Shown one piece after another: positions 55,344 through 64,000 of a stretch of 64,000 bases of DNA. Location of the stretch: the NCBI GenBank assembly GCA_963995505.1, contig OZ023181.1, positions 12,086,221-12,150,220 on the forward strand, written 5' to 3'. The first letter of the stretch is position 1. Every line of letters begins with the position of its first letter. Origin of the DNA: Hypericum androsaemum (taxonomy: Eukaryota > Streptophyta > Magnoliopsida > Malpighiales > Hypericaceae). The translations under genes were made by a program, and so were the position numbers. Below the pieces are notes generated by a model. That model did not search any database. It was not told where the DNA came from and saw nothing but the letters and a program-made list of their open reading frames with translations.

Positions 55344-56207
55344 ATGTCTTGCAACTACACAAGAAGGGATTTTGAAGCTGATTTGTCAATTCTTGATTCA
55401 AAGATTATAGAGGCCATGATGAGTGGGATGAGGCATATAATGAGAACTAAGGTCAAGAAGCTCAGCGAAAAGATAGACCGGATATGGTGCAAACAAGAGC
55501 AACCACATGAAGTTCCTCACCTCTGTAGAGGAAAATGAATTCATCCAAGGAAGATTATGGAGAGCACCATTCCCACTATTGGGAACGAGGTATGTAGTTC
55601 TGATGATTTGGAGGTTACATCTGAAGAGATTATTCAAGAAGAGGTTATGACATGGGAGGAATTTGGTGAATATTCTATTGACTTGTTCGATGGAGATTGT
55701 TTTGATGAACATACCATGTCACTTCTTTACTTGAGGGATTTGTTCAATGAGTCAAAAGTTGTGGATGTTGTTCATATGAAGAAGTGCTCACCTGCTATTG
55801 ATGGTGAACAAGAAGAACTTGTTGTTTTAGTTGACAAGGAAGATGTCCAACCCATATTTTACATGTCTCCTGATTTACATGTTGAACATATTGACTTCTT
55901 AGGTGTGGACAAGTTTAATTATGCTGGAGGTTCATCGTTGATCAACTTCTGGAATAGTTTGAAGTTCAAAGAAAGGCTTGTGCAAATAAGTAAGATTTTG
56001 GTTTTTGATTTGGAGAGGACTTCAAATTGCTTATGTTCAAAGTATCTATTCTGTTGGGATGGAAGATATCAAGTTCAACCAAGACGTTCCAAGACTTGTT
56101 CAAGCATGATTGTGAATTGGCAAAAGCATGACGGATGCAAGGATTTGAGGACAAATCCATTTCAAGAGGAGGGGAATGATATGAATCAGATCTGCAAGAA
56201 GCCATAA
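55344..56207 (+). pseudogene. Unrecognised ORF of the non-autonomous part (64 + 216 codons)
   Basis: I do not recognise this protein. The first frame starts at ATG 55344 (MSCNYTRRDFEADLS), has a helical segment (KIIEAMMSGMRHIMRTKVKK) placed like the coiled N-terminus of CRM Gag, and ends at TGA 55536-55538. The same frame reopens at once, with ATG at 55557, and runs to 56207. It is acidic in its first part (SSDDLEVTSEEIIQEEVMTW), then has FGEYSIDLFDGDCFDEHTMS, LLYLRDLFNESKVVDVVHMK, and near its end [13 protein letters not shown], the CRM segment that overlaps the polypurine tract. No zinc knuckle, protease, RT or integrase motif. The last codons run into LTR-F. It may be a remnant of a non-autonomous element's own ORF, with one nonsense codon. 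Confidence 0.6.
56164..56176 (+). promoter_or_regulatory. Polypurine tract before right LTR-F
   Basis: AAGAGGAGGGGAA immediately before TGATATGAATCAG. Confidence 0.87.
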
Positions 56208-56780
56208 TTATTTAATAATTCGTTTTTGAGTTTCAAAGTCTATTTAGGAAGTTAATTATTTGTTAATTTCTATTTTACATGAGTTCTATTCTGTTTAGGG
56301 AGTTACAAAAAAGATAATTTCGTTTTATTAGGAGTTCTAGCATGTTTAGGAAGTCAATTATGAGATAATCAGGTTTTTTGAGTATTTCTAGTAGGATTAG
56401 AGTTATTTTCCTTTTTGGTTTCCCTTTTTTAAGTCATATTTATCTAGTTAGAAGTTTTATTTAACTAGGATTCTTTTTGTAACAATCTGCCTATATATAA
56501 AGGCTTTATCAATGAGAATGAGAAGAATAATTTGAGTACAAAAAAATGTGGGCTTTGCTCTCTTGGTTCTTCGGAACTGTTCGAACACAGCGGAGGGATT
56601 CCGTTCGTTCACCTTCGACTTATCAAGCGGATCTACATCACCGTTTGTGGCATCTTCATCAAATCAAGGTTCTTGTTTCCCTAAAGGAGCGGGTCGAGGT
56701 TGTTCATACCGAGGTTCTTGCAAAGGTGCAAACAACGGGTCGAGATTTCCATCAATCTGAACGTAATGAGATTCACATCA
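56177..56780 (+). repeat. LTR-F, right copy (604 bp)
   Basis: Mate of 51328-51948, with a complete TG start and GATTCACATCA end, then TTTTC and the satellite. A TATATATAAA box is present. It lacks 29 bases near its 3' end relative to the left copy. Confidence 0.9.
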
Positions 56781-57988
56781 TTTTCTTGCCCAATCTTGCC
56801 TCATATTTCATTTTCTTTCCTTTTCTTGCCTTTCCTTCCATTTTCTTGCCTAATCTTGCCTTTTCTTTCCTTATCTTGCCTTTTCTTTCCTTTTCCTTGC
56901 CTTTCCTTTCCTTTTCTTGCCATTTCCTTGCCCTTTCAATCATTTTCTTGCCTTTTCTTGCCTTTTCTTGCCTTATCTTTCCTTTTCTTACCTTTTCATG
57001 CCTTCTCCTTACCTTATCTTGCCTTTTCCTTGCCTTTTCTTGCCTTACCTTGCCTTTTCTTGCCTTACCTTGCTTTTTCTTATCTTATCTTACCTTTTTC
57101 TTGCCTTTTCCATGCCTTACCTTGCCTTATCTTTCCTTTTCTTGCCTTTTCTTGCCTTATCTTGCCTTTTCTTACCTTTTCATGCATTTTCTTGCCTTTT
57201 TATGCCTTTTCTTGCCTTATCCTTGCCTTTTCTTGCCATATCTTTCCTTTTCTTGCCTTTTTCATGCATTTTCTTACCTTATCTTGCCTTTTTCTTGCCT
57301 TTTCTTGCCTTTTCATGCCTTTTCCATGCCTTTTCTTGCCATTTCTTTCCTTTTCTTGCCTATTCCTTGCCTTTTCTTGCCTTTTCCTTGCCTTTTCCTG
57401 CCTAATCTTGCCTTATATACCCTTTTCTTTCCTTTTCTTGCCTTTTTTGCCTTTTCTTGCCTTTTCTTGCCTTTTCTTGGCTTATCTCGCCTTCTCTTAC
57501 CTTTTCTTGCCTTTTCTTGCCTTTTCTTTCCTTTTTGCACCTTTTCTTTCCTTTTCTAGCCATTTCTTTCCTTTTCTTACCTTTTCGTGCCTTTTCCTTG
57601 CATTTTCTTGCATTATCTTACCTTTTCTTTCATTTTCATACCTTTGCTTGCCTTTTCTTTCCATTTCTTGCCTTTTCTTGCCTTTTCCTGCCTTTTCTTT
57701 CCTTTTCTTTCCTTTTCAATCATTTTCTTGCATTTTCTTGCCTTATCTTTTATTTTCTTACCTTTTTTTGCCTTTTCTTTCCTTTTCTTACCTTTTCATG
57801 CATTTTCCTTGCTTTTTCTTACCTTTTCATGCCTTTCCTTGCTTTTTCTTGCCTTATCTTGCCTTTTCCTTGCCTTTTCTTACCATTTCTAGCCTTCTTC
57901 GTGCCTTTTATTTGTTTATCTTGCCTTTTGCTTCCCTTTTGCTTGCCTTTTCTTTCCTTTACTTGCCTTTTCTTACCTTTTCCTTGCC
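56781..57988 (+). repeat. 10-bp satellite array, segment 4
   Basis: About 1.2 kb of the same unit in the same orientation. It ends at ...TTGCC where LTR-H starts. No gene. Confidence 0.95.
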
Positions 57989-58510
57989 TGACGTAGGAAC
58001 GTCCAGCTTGCCACATTCCTGATTGGTGCCACCTTTTACTTAGTTCGTTTAAATAAGTGCTTATATGCACGTTGGCTAATTCAGAACTTAAACTCTTTAT
58101 GATTGGTTTTAATTGCTTTTAATTTCCAATTCCAGCTTGGGACTGTCCAGCTGATGAACGTGGGTTGTTAGTGCCAACTTATGGCATTAGATGCGTGCCT
58201 TAAAGGCATTAGATGCTAAGGGCGTTCTGTTTTGTAACCTCCAGCTTGCATTCCTTTTATAGCTCGCTCAAATAAAGGAAACGGACAGATTTGAAAAACC
58301 CAGAATATTGAGAGTGATTCTCTTACCTTGTGTGCATGGATTTGCATGGTTGTCACATTAAACACGCCCTTTAGAGGCTGCCTAACTCATTAGGCCCCTC
58401 CTTTTGTCAATTGCGGAAGCTCTTGGCTTAGGAATTCTATCTTTTATTTTTGTTTCATTCTGATTCATTCCAGATCACTCTCATCACTCAAAAATTGACG
58501 TGTTCCTACA
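57989..58510 (+). repeat. Element H 5' LTR (522 bp)
   Basis: It runs from TGACGTAGGAACG to GTTCCTACA. Its layout matches the D LTR (TGCATGGATTTGCAT and GGCTGCCTAA blocks), but the sequence is much diverged. The hairpin GCCTAA-CTCA-TTAGGC lies at 58380-58395. TTTATAGCTCGCTCAAATAAA near 58256 may hold the promoter. Confidence 0.85.
58380..58395 (+). other. Hairpin in element H LTR
   Basis: GCCTAA stem, CTCA loop, TTAGGC stem; counterpart of 26700-26715 in D. Confidence 0.6.
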
Positions 58511-58515
58511 CTAAG

Positions 58516-58527
58516 TGGTATCAGAGC
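58516..58527 (+). promoter_or_regulatory. Element H primer-binding site
   Basis: TGGTATCAGAGC, five bases after the LTR (two in the other elements). Confidence 0.9.
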
Positions 58528-58693
58528 TTTAGTTTCGATCAAATCAATCTCCGTATTGATTTTTAGGCTGAGAGTTTAACGTTATCACCTGGTAAGATTT
58601 TGAGAGAGCCCATCCACGATCTGTGCAACAAGGAAACGTGATTCCCTGATCCGTTCCTCATTAACCTACCTAGCACCACCAAACTCCGAGCTC

Positions 58694-60122
58694 ATGGCCG
58701 ACCAAGACCCCAGACCTGATATGAATCAACGGTTCACCAATTTGGAGGCTGCTATCATGGAGATCCGCACACAACTTGCCAATCTGGTCGTGCAACAACC
58801 TCAACCAGCAAGGCGAGACCACCCTCCAATAGCTGAAGAAGAAGAAGAAGGTGATTCGGATGCTACCCTTTATGCAAGAGGGAACCGAGGTGCTCGTGGA
58901 AGAGGCCGTGGAGCTGCTGTCCCAGTTGCAAGAAGAGAAGTCATTAGGCCAGAAGAGAGGTATGAAAGGAGAATTGATAGGCTTTTTAAGATGAACATAG
59001 AGAAGTTTTATGGAGATGTAGATGTGGAGACTTTTCTGAATTGGCTGGATTCAGTAGAGAAGTATTTCGATTGCATGGAGCTAACTGAAGAACAGAAGGT
59101 TAACTACGTAGCCTTTAAGTTAGAATCTGGTGCAGCCGTTTGGTGGAGGAAGGAACAAGAGACAAGGAGGAGGAGAGGAGAGGCTCCTATTCGTGATTGG
59201 CCTTCAATGGAACAAGCCCTCAGGTCTCGTTTTCTTCCTGTGGATTACCACCAATCGTTGTATCTTCAGTTCTTGTCATGCTCTCAAGGAAACAGATCCG
59301 TGGATGAGTATACAGCCGAGTTCATGAGGCTTGCTGCCCGGAATGATATTGAAGAGAATGAAGATCAACAGATTGCACGCTATATTGATGGCCTGAATTT
59401 TGAAGTGAAAAGTAGAATGGAATTTGACACTTTTCTCTTCTTCCAAGATGCGTTCCACAAAGCAAGAAAAATTGGAGCAACCCTTAAGAAGAAAAAGACT
59501 TCTTTTCCACGTTATTAGGACCTGGTCAGCCTTCAACTTTTCAACGAGGAGGAGCGGAGAAGATTGTTCCTCAAGCAACCAGGCCTAGGGTTGCTACGGA
59601 TGCCCCTCAACGAAAAGGAAAAGAGGTGGAGGGCACTTCCACGATCAGATGCTTTAAGTGCAATGAACTTGGTCACAAATCAAGTGATTTTCCTAAGAGG
59701 AAGTTCGTGCAAGTTTGTGAAAAGGATGATGAGGGCGAGCAACATGAGTCACTCTATTGTGCCCCGGTGGAAGAAAGTGCGGAGGAAGAATCTGAGGATC
59801 AGTATGAGGAGGAAGACTATTGTGGTGTCATTCAGAAGGTGGCACTAACCACAACAAAGAAAGAGGATTCTCAGAGGCACAATCTATTTCGCACCAAGTG
59901 CCATGTGGGAGAGGAGGTGTGCGAAGTGATTATTGATGGAGGGAGCCAGGAGAATTTTGTGAGCAAGCATGTTGTGGACAAGCTTGGTCTCAAAGTCACG
60001 CCTCATCCAGCTCCTTACTCCATTGGTTGGGTGCGTTCTGGTGGAGGAATCAAGGTCAATTCCAAGTGCATGGTTCCTATTTCCATTGGCAAGTTCAATG
60101 ACGTGGTGACATGTGATGTGTT
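58694..60122 (+). pseudogene. Element H Gag-protease, frameshifted and truncated
   Basis: The start is ATG 58694 (MADQDPRPDMNQRF). The Gag core is as in D (KMNIEKFYGDVDVETFLNWL, GAAVWWRKEQ, RFLPVDYHQSLY). A one-base loss near 59512 puts a TAG at 59516-59518. The correct frame continues through GPGQPSTFQRG, a zinc knuckle that reads CFKCNELGHKSSDF (last cysteine replaced by phenylalanine), then YCAPVEESAEEE and protease IDGGSQENFVS, to VVTCDVF. Here I has inserted. Unlike D there is no stop codon between Gag and protease, so in this family the two were one frame. The open frame continues into I's LTR tail, making a chance fusion ending at 60348. Confidence 0.88.
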
Positions 60123-60926
60123 TGATGTGAGCAAGCCTAAGGACGCACCTACTATCAAGCTTGTAGACTCGAAGCAAGTTCCAGTTCCGATTGGGCCAAT
60201 GACAAGAGCACGAGCTAGGAAGTTGCAATCTGACTTCAATGGATTAATGGAAGAAGTTTGGGCTCAATCAAGTGCGTGGAGGACCAAGGACGTCCAAGAA
60301 GCCCAAGGGAGGCCCATGCACGTTTTGGAAGCTGAATGGGAGGCTTGACATGCACGTAAGCTTCTAGATACATGCGCACATGGAGAATCAAGAGGAATCA
60401 GCCTATTTAGTCCGTGCATCTATTTGTTTTGGACGTGCACCTAGTAGTTATTCTATTAGATATTATTTGCTTATATTATTCCTTATTTAGTTGAATAAGT
60501 TCGGCCAGAATCTCTTTAGAATAGGAAAGAATTTTGGCCAGCCTTAAACTCCTTATTTGGAGTTAGTTTCGTTTAGGAAAGTTGTAAGACATGAGGAGCC
60601 TATATAAAGAGGCGTCCCCCCTTCAATAAAGACACAACAATTCGGAAATTGCTTAGCATTGGCTAATTGAGAGTTTTGATACTCGTTTGTTCTTGCTTAG
60701 GCTGGTGAGTCGTCTTGGCTAGAATTTATCTTTCACTTATCAAGCGGATCATCCAACCCCGCTCGTGGCGTGATACGACCTTAGGTCAAGGTTCAGAAGC
60801 TCTTGCAGCGGGTTAAGGTTCAAATTCGTGCCTTAGTTCTTGTGAGTTCTTGTGAGTTGTGATCTGTTCCATTCTAAAGTAACAAACGGTCCGAGTTGTG
60901 AGTCTTTTCCGCGAAGATTCATATCA
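60123..60926 (+). repeat. Element I 5' LTR (804 bp)
   Basis: It runs from TGATGTGAGCAAGCC to TTCATATCA. TATATAAA lies at 60601-60608 and the hairpin at 60741-60765 (one mismatch). Coding-tail copy 60123-60348 is fused in frame to H's protease fragment. It is a mosaic: B-like in the tail, A-like in parts of R/U5. Confidence 0.93.
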
Positions 60927-60928
60927 GT

Positions 60929-60940
60929 TGGTATCAGAGC
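60929..60940 (+). promoter_or_regulatory. Element I primer-binding site
   Basis: TGGTATCAGAGC, two bases after the LTR. Confidence 0.95.
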
Positions 60941-61549
60941 TTAGCTTGTTACTTTAGTTCATTATCCTTGTTATTTTTGTTCTTATTGGTTCGTTTTGTT
61001 GCTTGTTATTTTTTGTTCTTGTTGGTTCGTTTTCTCTCCTCGCTGTTTGAGAGAAAAGAGAGGAAAACAAACGAGTGAAGCAAGAAAAGAAAGAAAAAAA
61101 AAGGAAAAGAAAAGAAAAGAAAAGAAAAGAAAAAAAAAAGGAAAGAAAAGAAAAAGAAAAAGGAAGCCGCAAGCTAAAGAGGAAGCAAGCTAAATTGGAA
61201 GTCTCAAGCTAAAGAGGAAGCAAATCCGAGGGAAGCTAGCAAACTAAGGAGGCGCAACAGCTGATCAAGAAAGGGGACGAGCAAGACTAAAAGAAAGACC
61301 AAAGAGGAACTTTAACATTCTGTTTGTTAAAGCGTGAAGCTCAAGCAAGGCCGTTCTAGCCTTAGTAAGAACATACAAGTATCACGAGAGGAAAAAGGCA
61401 AGAGTGTGCGAGTACCTTAGAGAGAAAAGCCAAATATTTGAGTGCAAACACGAGTGAACTTGAGTGCACCATACATTGAGAGTATACACGTAAGGGAGTG
61501 AGCTTGTGAGGCCATATTTTTTACTAACCAATTTTTTCTTGCAGCAAAC
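60941..61549 (+). other. Element I 5' leader
   Basis: About 610 bases without a gene. (GAAAA)n tract at 61081-61158 and acceptor-like motif at 61523-61544. Confidence 0.85.
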
Positions 61550-64000
61550 ATGTCGCATGAAGGTCAAACTATGGAAAACATAGACCTTAAGTTATTAGTG
61601 GATGCCTTGGCCGGGAAGCTCGAGCGGATGGTGCAAGCTCAGGTGGAGCCTTTGCAACTACGCGTGGATGCCGTGGAGAATTCTCGTGACAATCCCCATA
61701 CGCGAGGCGAACTCCAAAGGCGTAGGAGAGGAGTACCTATTGGAGAATCGAGCGGAGCTGATTCTGAATCTGAAGAAGGCGTAGGCTCTACAAGGAGTCT
61801 TAGGAGAGCAAGAACAAACCGTCCACCTAGGGAGGCAAGGCCAAAGAGAGACGACAACATAGGGGGTATCAAACTAAAGATACCTTCCTTTGCTGGTCGT
61901 TCTGACCAGGAGGCGTACTTAGAGTGGGAGAAGAAGATTGAGTTCGTGTTTGATTGCCACAATAGCTCCGAAGAAAAGAAGGTAAAACTTGCCATCACCG
62001 AATTCACTGATTATGCTATAACTTGGTGGGATCAACTTGTGACTAGCAGGAGGAGAAATAGAGAACGCCCTATAGCTACTTGGGAAGACATGAAAGTGGT
62101 GATGAGGAAGAGATTTGTTCCAAGTCATTACTATAGAGAGCTGTATAAGAAGTTACAAGGAATGAGGCAAGGAAGTTTGAGTGTGGAGGAGTATTTCAAA
62201 CAGATGGAGATGGCCATGATAAGGGATGATATAGATGAAGATAGAGAAGTTACAATGGCAAGGTTCTTGAATGGACTCAATCCTGAAATTCAAGACAAAG
62301 TTGAGTTGCAACACTATGTGGAGTTGGAGGACATGGTGCATATGGCAACGAAAATTGAAAAGCAACTCAAGAGAGGAGAGGGGAGAACAAAAGCTACATC
62401 GAATTCTACTTGGAAGCCAAACTACCAAAAGAAGTTTGACAAGCCACAAGCAGCCAAAGTAGAGCATAAATCCGAGAGTTCTCAAGCTAATTCTCAAAGG
62501 AAAGTGGAAGTCACTCCAGCTAGGAACCGCGACATCAAGTGCTTTAAGTGTCAAGGAAGAGGGCACATCTCAAGTCAATGCCCTAACAAGCAAGCAATGG
62601 TGATCAAGGAGAGTGGAGAGATTGAAACTGAAGAAGAGGATTCGGAGCATGAAAGCATGCCTTCTTTGGAGGACGTATCCGAGGAAGAGTACCAAGCTGC
62701 TGAGAGGCTTACTCTTGTGTCTAGAAGAGCATTGAATGTGCAAGTAAAAGAAGAAAATGATGTGGCTCAAAGAGAAAATATTTTTCACACAAGGTGCTAT
62801 GTCAAAGACAAGGTGTGTAGTGTCATCATAGATGGAGGAAGTTGTGCTAATGTCGCAAGCACTACTATGGTGGAGAATTTGGGGTTGCTCACTGAAAAAC
62901 ACCCTAAGCCTTACAAACTACAATGGCTGAATGATAGTGGAGAAGTACGAGTGATGAAGCAAGTATTGGTAACATTCCGCATTGGCAACTATGAGGATGA
63001 AGTGTTGTGTGATGTTGTACCAATGCAAGCTGGTCATCTATTGTTAGGAAGGCCATGGCAGTTTGATAGGAAAGTGCATCATAATGGCTACACCAACAAA
63101 TACTCATTTATACTTAAGAAGAGAGTAATCACCTTGGCACCCTTGTCACCATCACAAGTTTGTGAAGATCAAAGATTGTTGCAACAAGAAAGTGATGAGC
63201 AAAGAGAGCGTGACAAAAAGAAAAAGAATGAGAGAAGAGAAGAAGCCGAAAAAAAGATAAGAAAAACGGCCAATGGAGAGGAAAAGATTGAGAAAACAAA
63301 AGAAGCCAGAAAAACAGAAATTAAAACGGCCAAAGAGAGAAAAAACGAGAGTTGGAAAAAGAGTTACTATGTGGGAACAAGTGATATTAAGCAAGCATGC
63401 TTTGCAAAGAAGCCTATGATCTTACTTCGGTATAGGGAGGCACTTTTAAACACTAACGAGCTTGAACCACATGTACCTAGTACGGTTGTGTCTCTTTTGC
63501 AGGATTACAAGGATGTCTTTCCCGATGAGCTACCACCTGGTTTGCCACCTATTCGTGGGATTGAACATCAAATAGACTTTGTCCCGGGAGCTACCATACC
63601 TAACCGTCCCGCATATAGAAGCAATCCTGAAGAGACAAAGGAGCTTGAGAAGCAAGTCAACGAGCTGTTGGAGAAAGGGTACGTAAGAGAGAGCATGAGT
63701 CCATGTGCTGTTCCAGTCCTACTTGTGCCCAAGAAGGATAAAACATGGAGAATGTGTGTTGATTGCCGAGCAGTCAACAACATAACGGTAAAATATCGTC
63801 ACCCTATCCCTCGTTTAGATGACATGTTAGATGAATTGCATGGTTCTTGCATGTTTTCTAAGATTGATTTGAAGAGTGGTTATCATCAAATTAGGATGAA
63901 AGAAGGAGATGAGTGGAAAACTGCTTTTAAAACTAAGTATGGGTTGTATGAGTGGATGGTCATGCCATTTGGTTTGTCCAACGCACCTAGCACGTTTATG
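61550..64000 (+). CDS. Element I Gag-Pol, N-terminal 817 codons (runs off window)
   Basis: It opens at ATG 61550 ([14 protein letters not shown]) and has no stop to the last base. It carries the Gag core ([17 protein letters not shown]), zinc knuckle [14 protein letters not shown] (about residues 331-344), protease [10 protein letters not shown] (aspartate about 428), the Lys/Glu-rich linker, and RT through [11 protein letters not shown] and [13 protein letters not shown]. Minor changes from C include glycine for serine in [10 protein letters not shown] and glutamine for proline in SDQEAYL. The rest of RT, RNase H and integrase lie outside, so I cannot say whether the element is intact. Confidence 0.93.
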   Translation, partial: MSHEGQTMENIDLKLLVDALAGKLERMVQAQVEPLQLRVDAVENSRDNPHTRGELQRRRRGVPIGESSGADSESEEGVGSTRSLRRARTNRPPREARPKRDDNIGGIKLKIPSFAGRSDQEAYLEWEKKIEFVFDCHNSSEEKKVKLAITEFTDYAITWWDQLVTSRRRNRERPIATWEDMKVVMRKRFVPSHYYRELYKKLQGMRQGSLSVEEYFKQMEMAMIRDDIDEDREVTMARFLNGLNPEIQDKVELQHYVELEDMVHMATKIEKQLKRGEGRTKATSNSTWKPNYQKKFDKPQAAKVEHKSESSQANSQRKVEVTPARNRDIKCFKCQGRGHISSQCPNKQAMVIKESGEIETEEEDSEHESMPSLEDVSEEEYQAAERLTLVSRRALNVQVKEENDVAQRENIFHTRCYVKDKVCSVIIDGGSCANVASTTMVENLGLLTEKHPKPYKLQWLNDSGEVRVMKQVLVTFRIGNYEDEVLCDVVPMQAGHLLLGRPWQFDRKVHHNGYTNKYSFILKKRVITLAPLSPSQVCEDQRLLQQESDEQRERDKKKKNERREEAEKKIRKTANGEEKIEKTKEARKTEIKTAKERKNESWKKSYYVGTSDIKQACFAKKPMILLRYREALLNTNELEPHVPSTVVSLLQDYKDVFPDELPPGLPPIRGIEHQIDFVPGATIPNRPAYRSNPEETKELEKQVNELLEKGYVRESMSPCAVPVLLVPKKDKTWRMCVDCRAVNNITVKYRHPIPRLDDMLDELHGSCMFSKIDLKSGYHQIRMKEGDEWKTAFKTKYGLYEWMVMPFGLSNAPSTFM

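Larger units (their letters stand above)
51328..56780 (+). mobile_element. Element F/G: three-LTR chimeric non-autonomous retrotransposon
   Basis: 5453-bp plus-strand unit in the satellite between TTTTC copies (51323-51327, 56781-56785). Order: LTR-F, primer-binding site, leader, a Gag-protease/integrase-tail fusion, polypurine tract, LTR-G (a different LTR), second primer-binding site, second leader, an unrecognised ORF, second polypurine tract, LTR-F. The outer LTRs are mates with about ten substitutions seen and two indels. Because the target duplication surrounds the whole unit, it seems to have inserted as one piece. It lacks RT, RNase H and the integrase core, so it depends on other elements. 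Confidence 0.85.
57989..64000 (+). mobile_element. Element H: D-like Ty3/Gypsy element, split by I and running off the window
   Basis: Its 5' LTR (57989-58510), primer-binding site, Gag and the start of protease are visible to 60122, where element I begins. The rest of H, its 3' LTR and the right target copy lie beyond 64000. Gag and protease match D closely in sequence and order. One frameshift and a damaged zinc knuckle show H is older or more decayed than D. Confidence 0.88.
60123..64000 (+). mobile_element. Element I: CRM-like retrotransposon nested in H (partial, 3' end outside)
   Basis: Plus-strand element with 804-bp 5' LTR, primer-binding site, leader, and Gag-Pol open to the end of the window. 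Target bases on the left are GTGTT (60118-60122). The right copy is outside. Its coding sequence has the same length as C's to the last base shown. Confidence 0.93.

Overview
The window is repetitive nuclear DNA from a flowering plant, and I see no host gene, tRNA or rRNA in it. The evidence for a plant is a set of Ty3/Gypsy LTR retrotransposons of plant type, all with a primer-binding site matching the 3' end of plant initiator-Met tRNA (TGGTATCAGAGC). Five of them look like the CRM chromovirus clade (centromeric retrotransposons of plants). The species cannot be named from this sequence. The CRM assignment rests on family knowledge of the Gag and of the C-terminus extending into the LTR, not on a search.

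The substrate is one tandem array of a ~10-bp pyrimidine-rich unit (consensus TTGCCTTTTC; common variants TTTCCTTTTC, TTGCCTTATC, ATGCCTTTTC, TTACCTTTTC, TTGCATTTTC). It occupies 1-9348, 35312-36186, 42905-51327 and 56781-57988, about 19.8 kb, always with pyrimidines on the + strand. Four insertions interrupt it: A (9349-35311), E (36187-42904), F/G (51328-56780) and H (57989 to beyond the window). A, E and F/G are flanked by 5-bp target duplications made of array sequence. Long Phe/Leu-rich open frames in the array are by-products of a repeat that almost lacks stop codons.

A (minus strand) is itself interrupted by three elements, each with a clear 5-bp duplication: B (9575-16384, minus) in A's 3' LTR, C (18680-25477, plus) in its RNase H region, and D (26326-31900, plus) at the protease-RT junction. 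C is complete and encodes one uninterrupted 1595-residue Gag-Pol. B is complete except for one nonsense codon. D is a second, shorter Gypsy family with identical LTRs and a single UGA between Gag and Pol. E has a frameshift and a nonsense codon. F/G is a chimera with three LTRs: outer LTR-F, a Gag-protease/integrase-tail fusion, a different middle LTR-G with its own primer-binding site, an unrecognised ORF, then LTR-F again. H is a D-like element, split in its protease region by I, a CRM element whose frame is open to the window edge.

In the CRM-like elements the polypurine tract and the start of the 3' LTR lie inside the polyprotein gene, so each such LTR carries about 74 C-terminal codons. 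Their LTRs also share a 25-nt hairpin with compensatory changes, and a conserved splice-acceptor-like sequence precedes every gag start. CRM-type elements nested in a satellite with phased A-tracts suggest centromeric or pericentromeric chromatin. This is an inference that CENH3 mapping could test.
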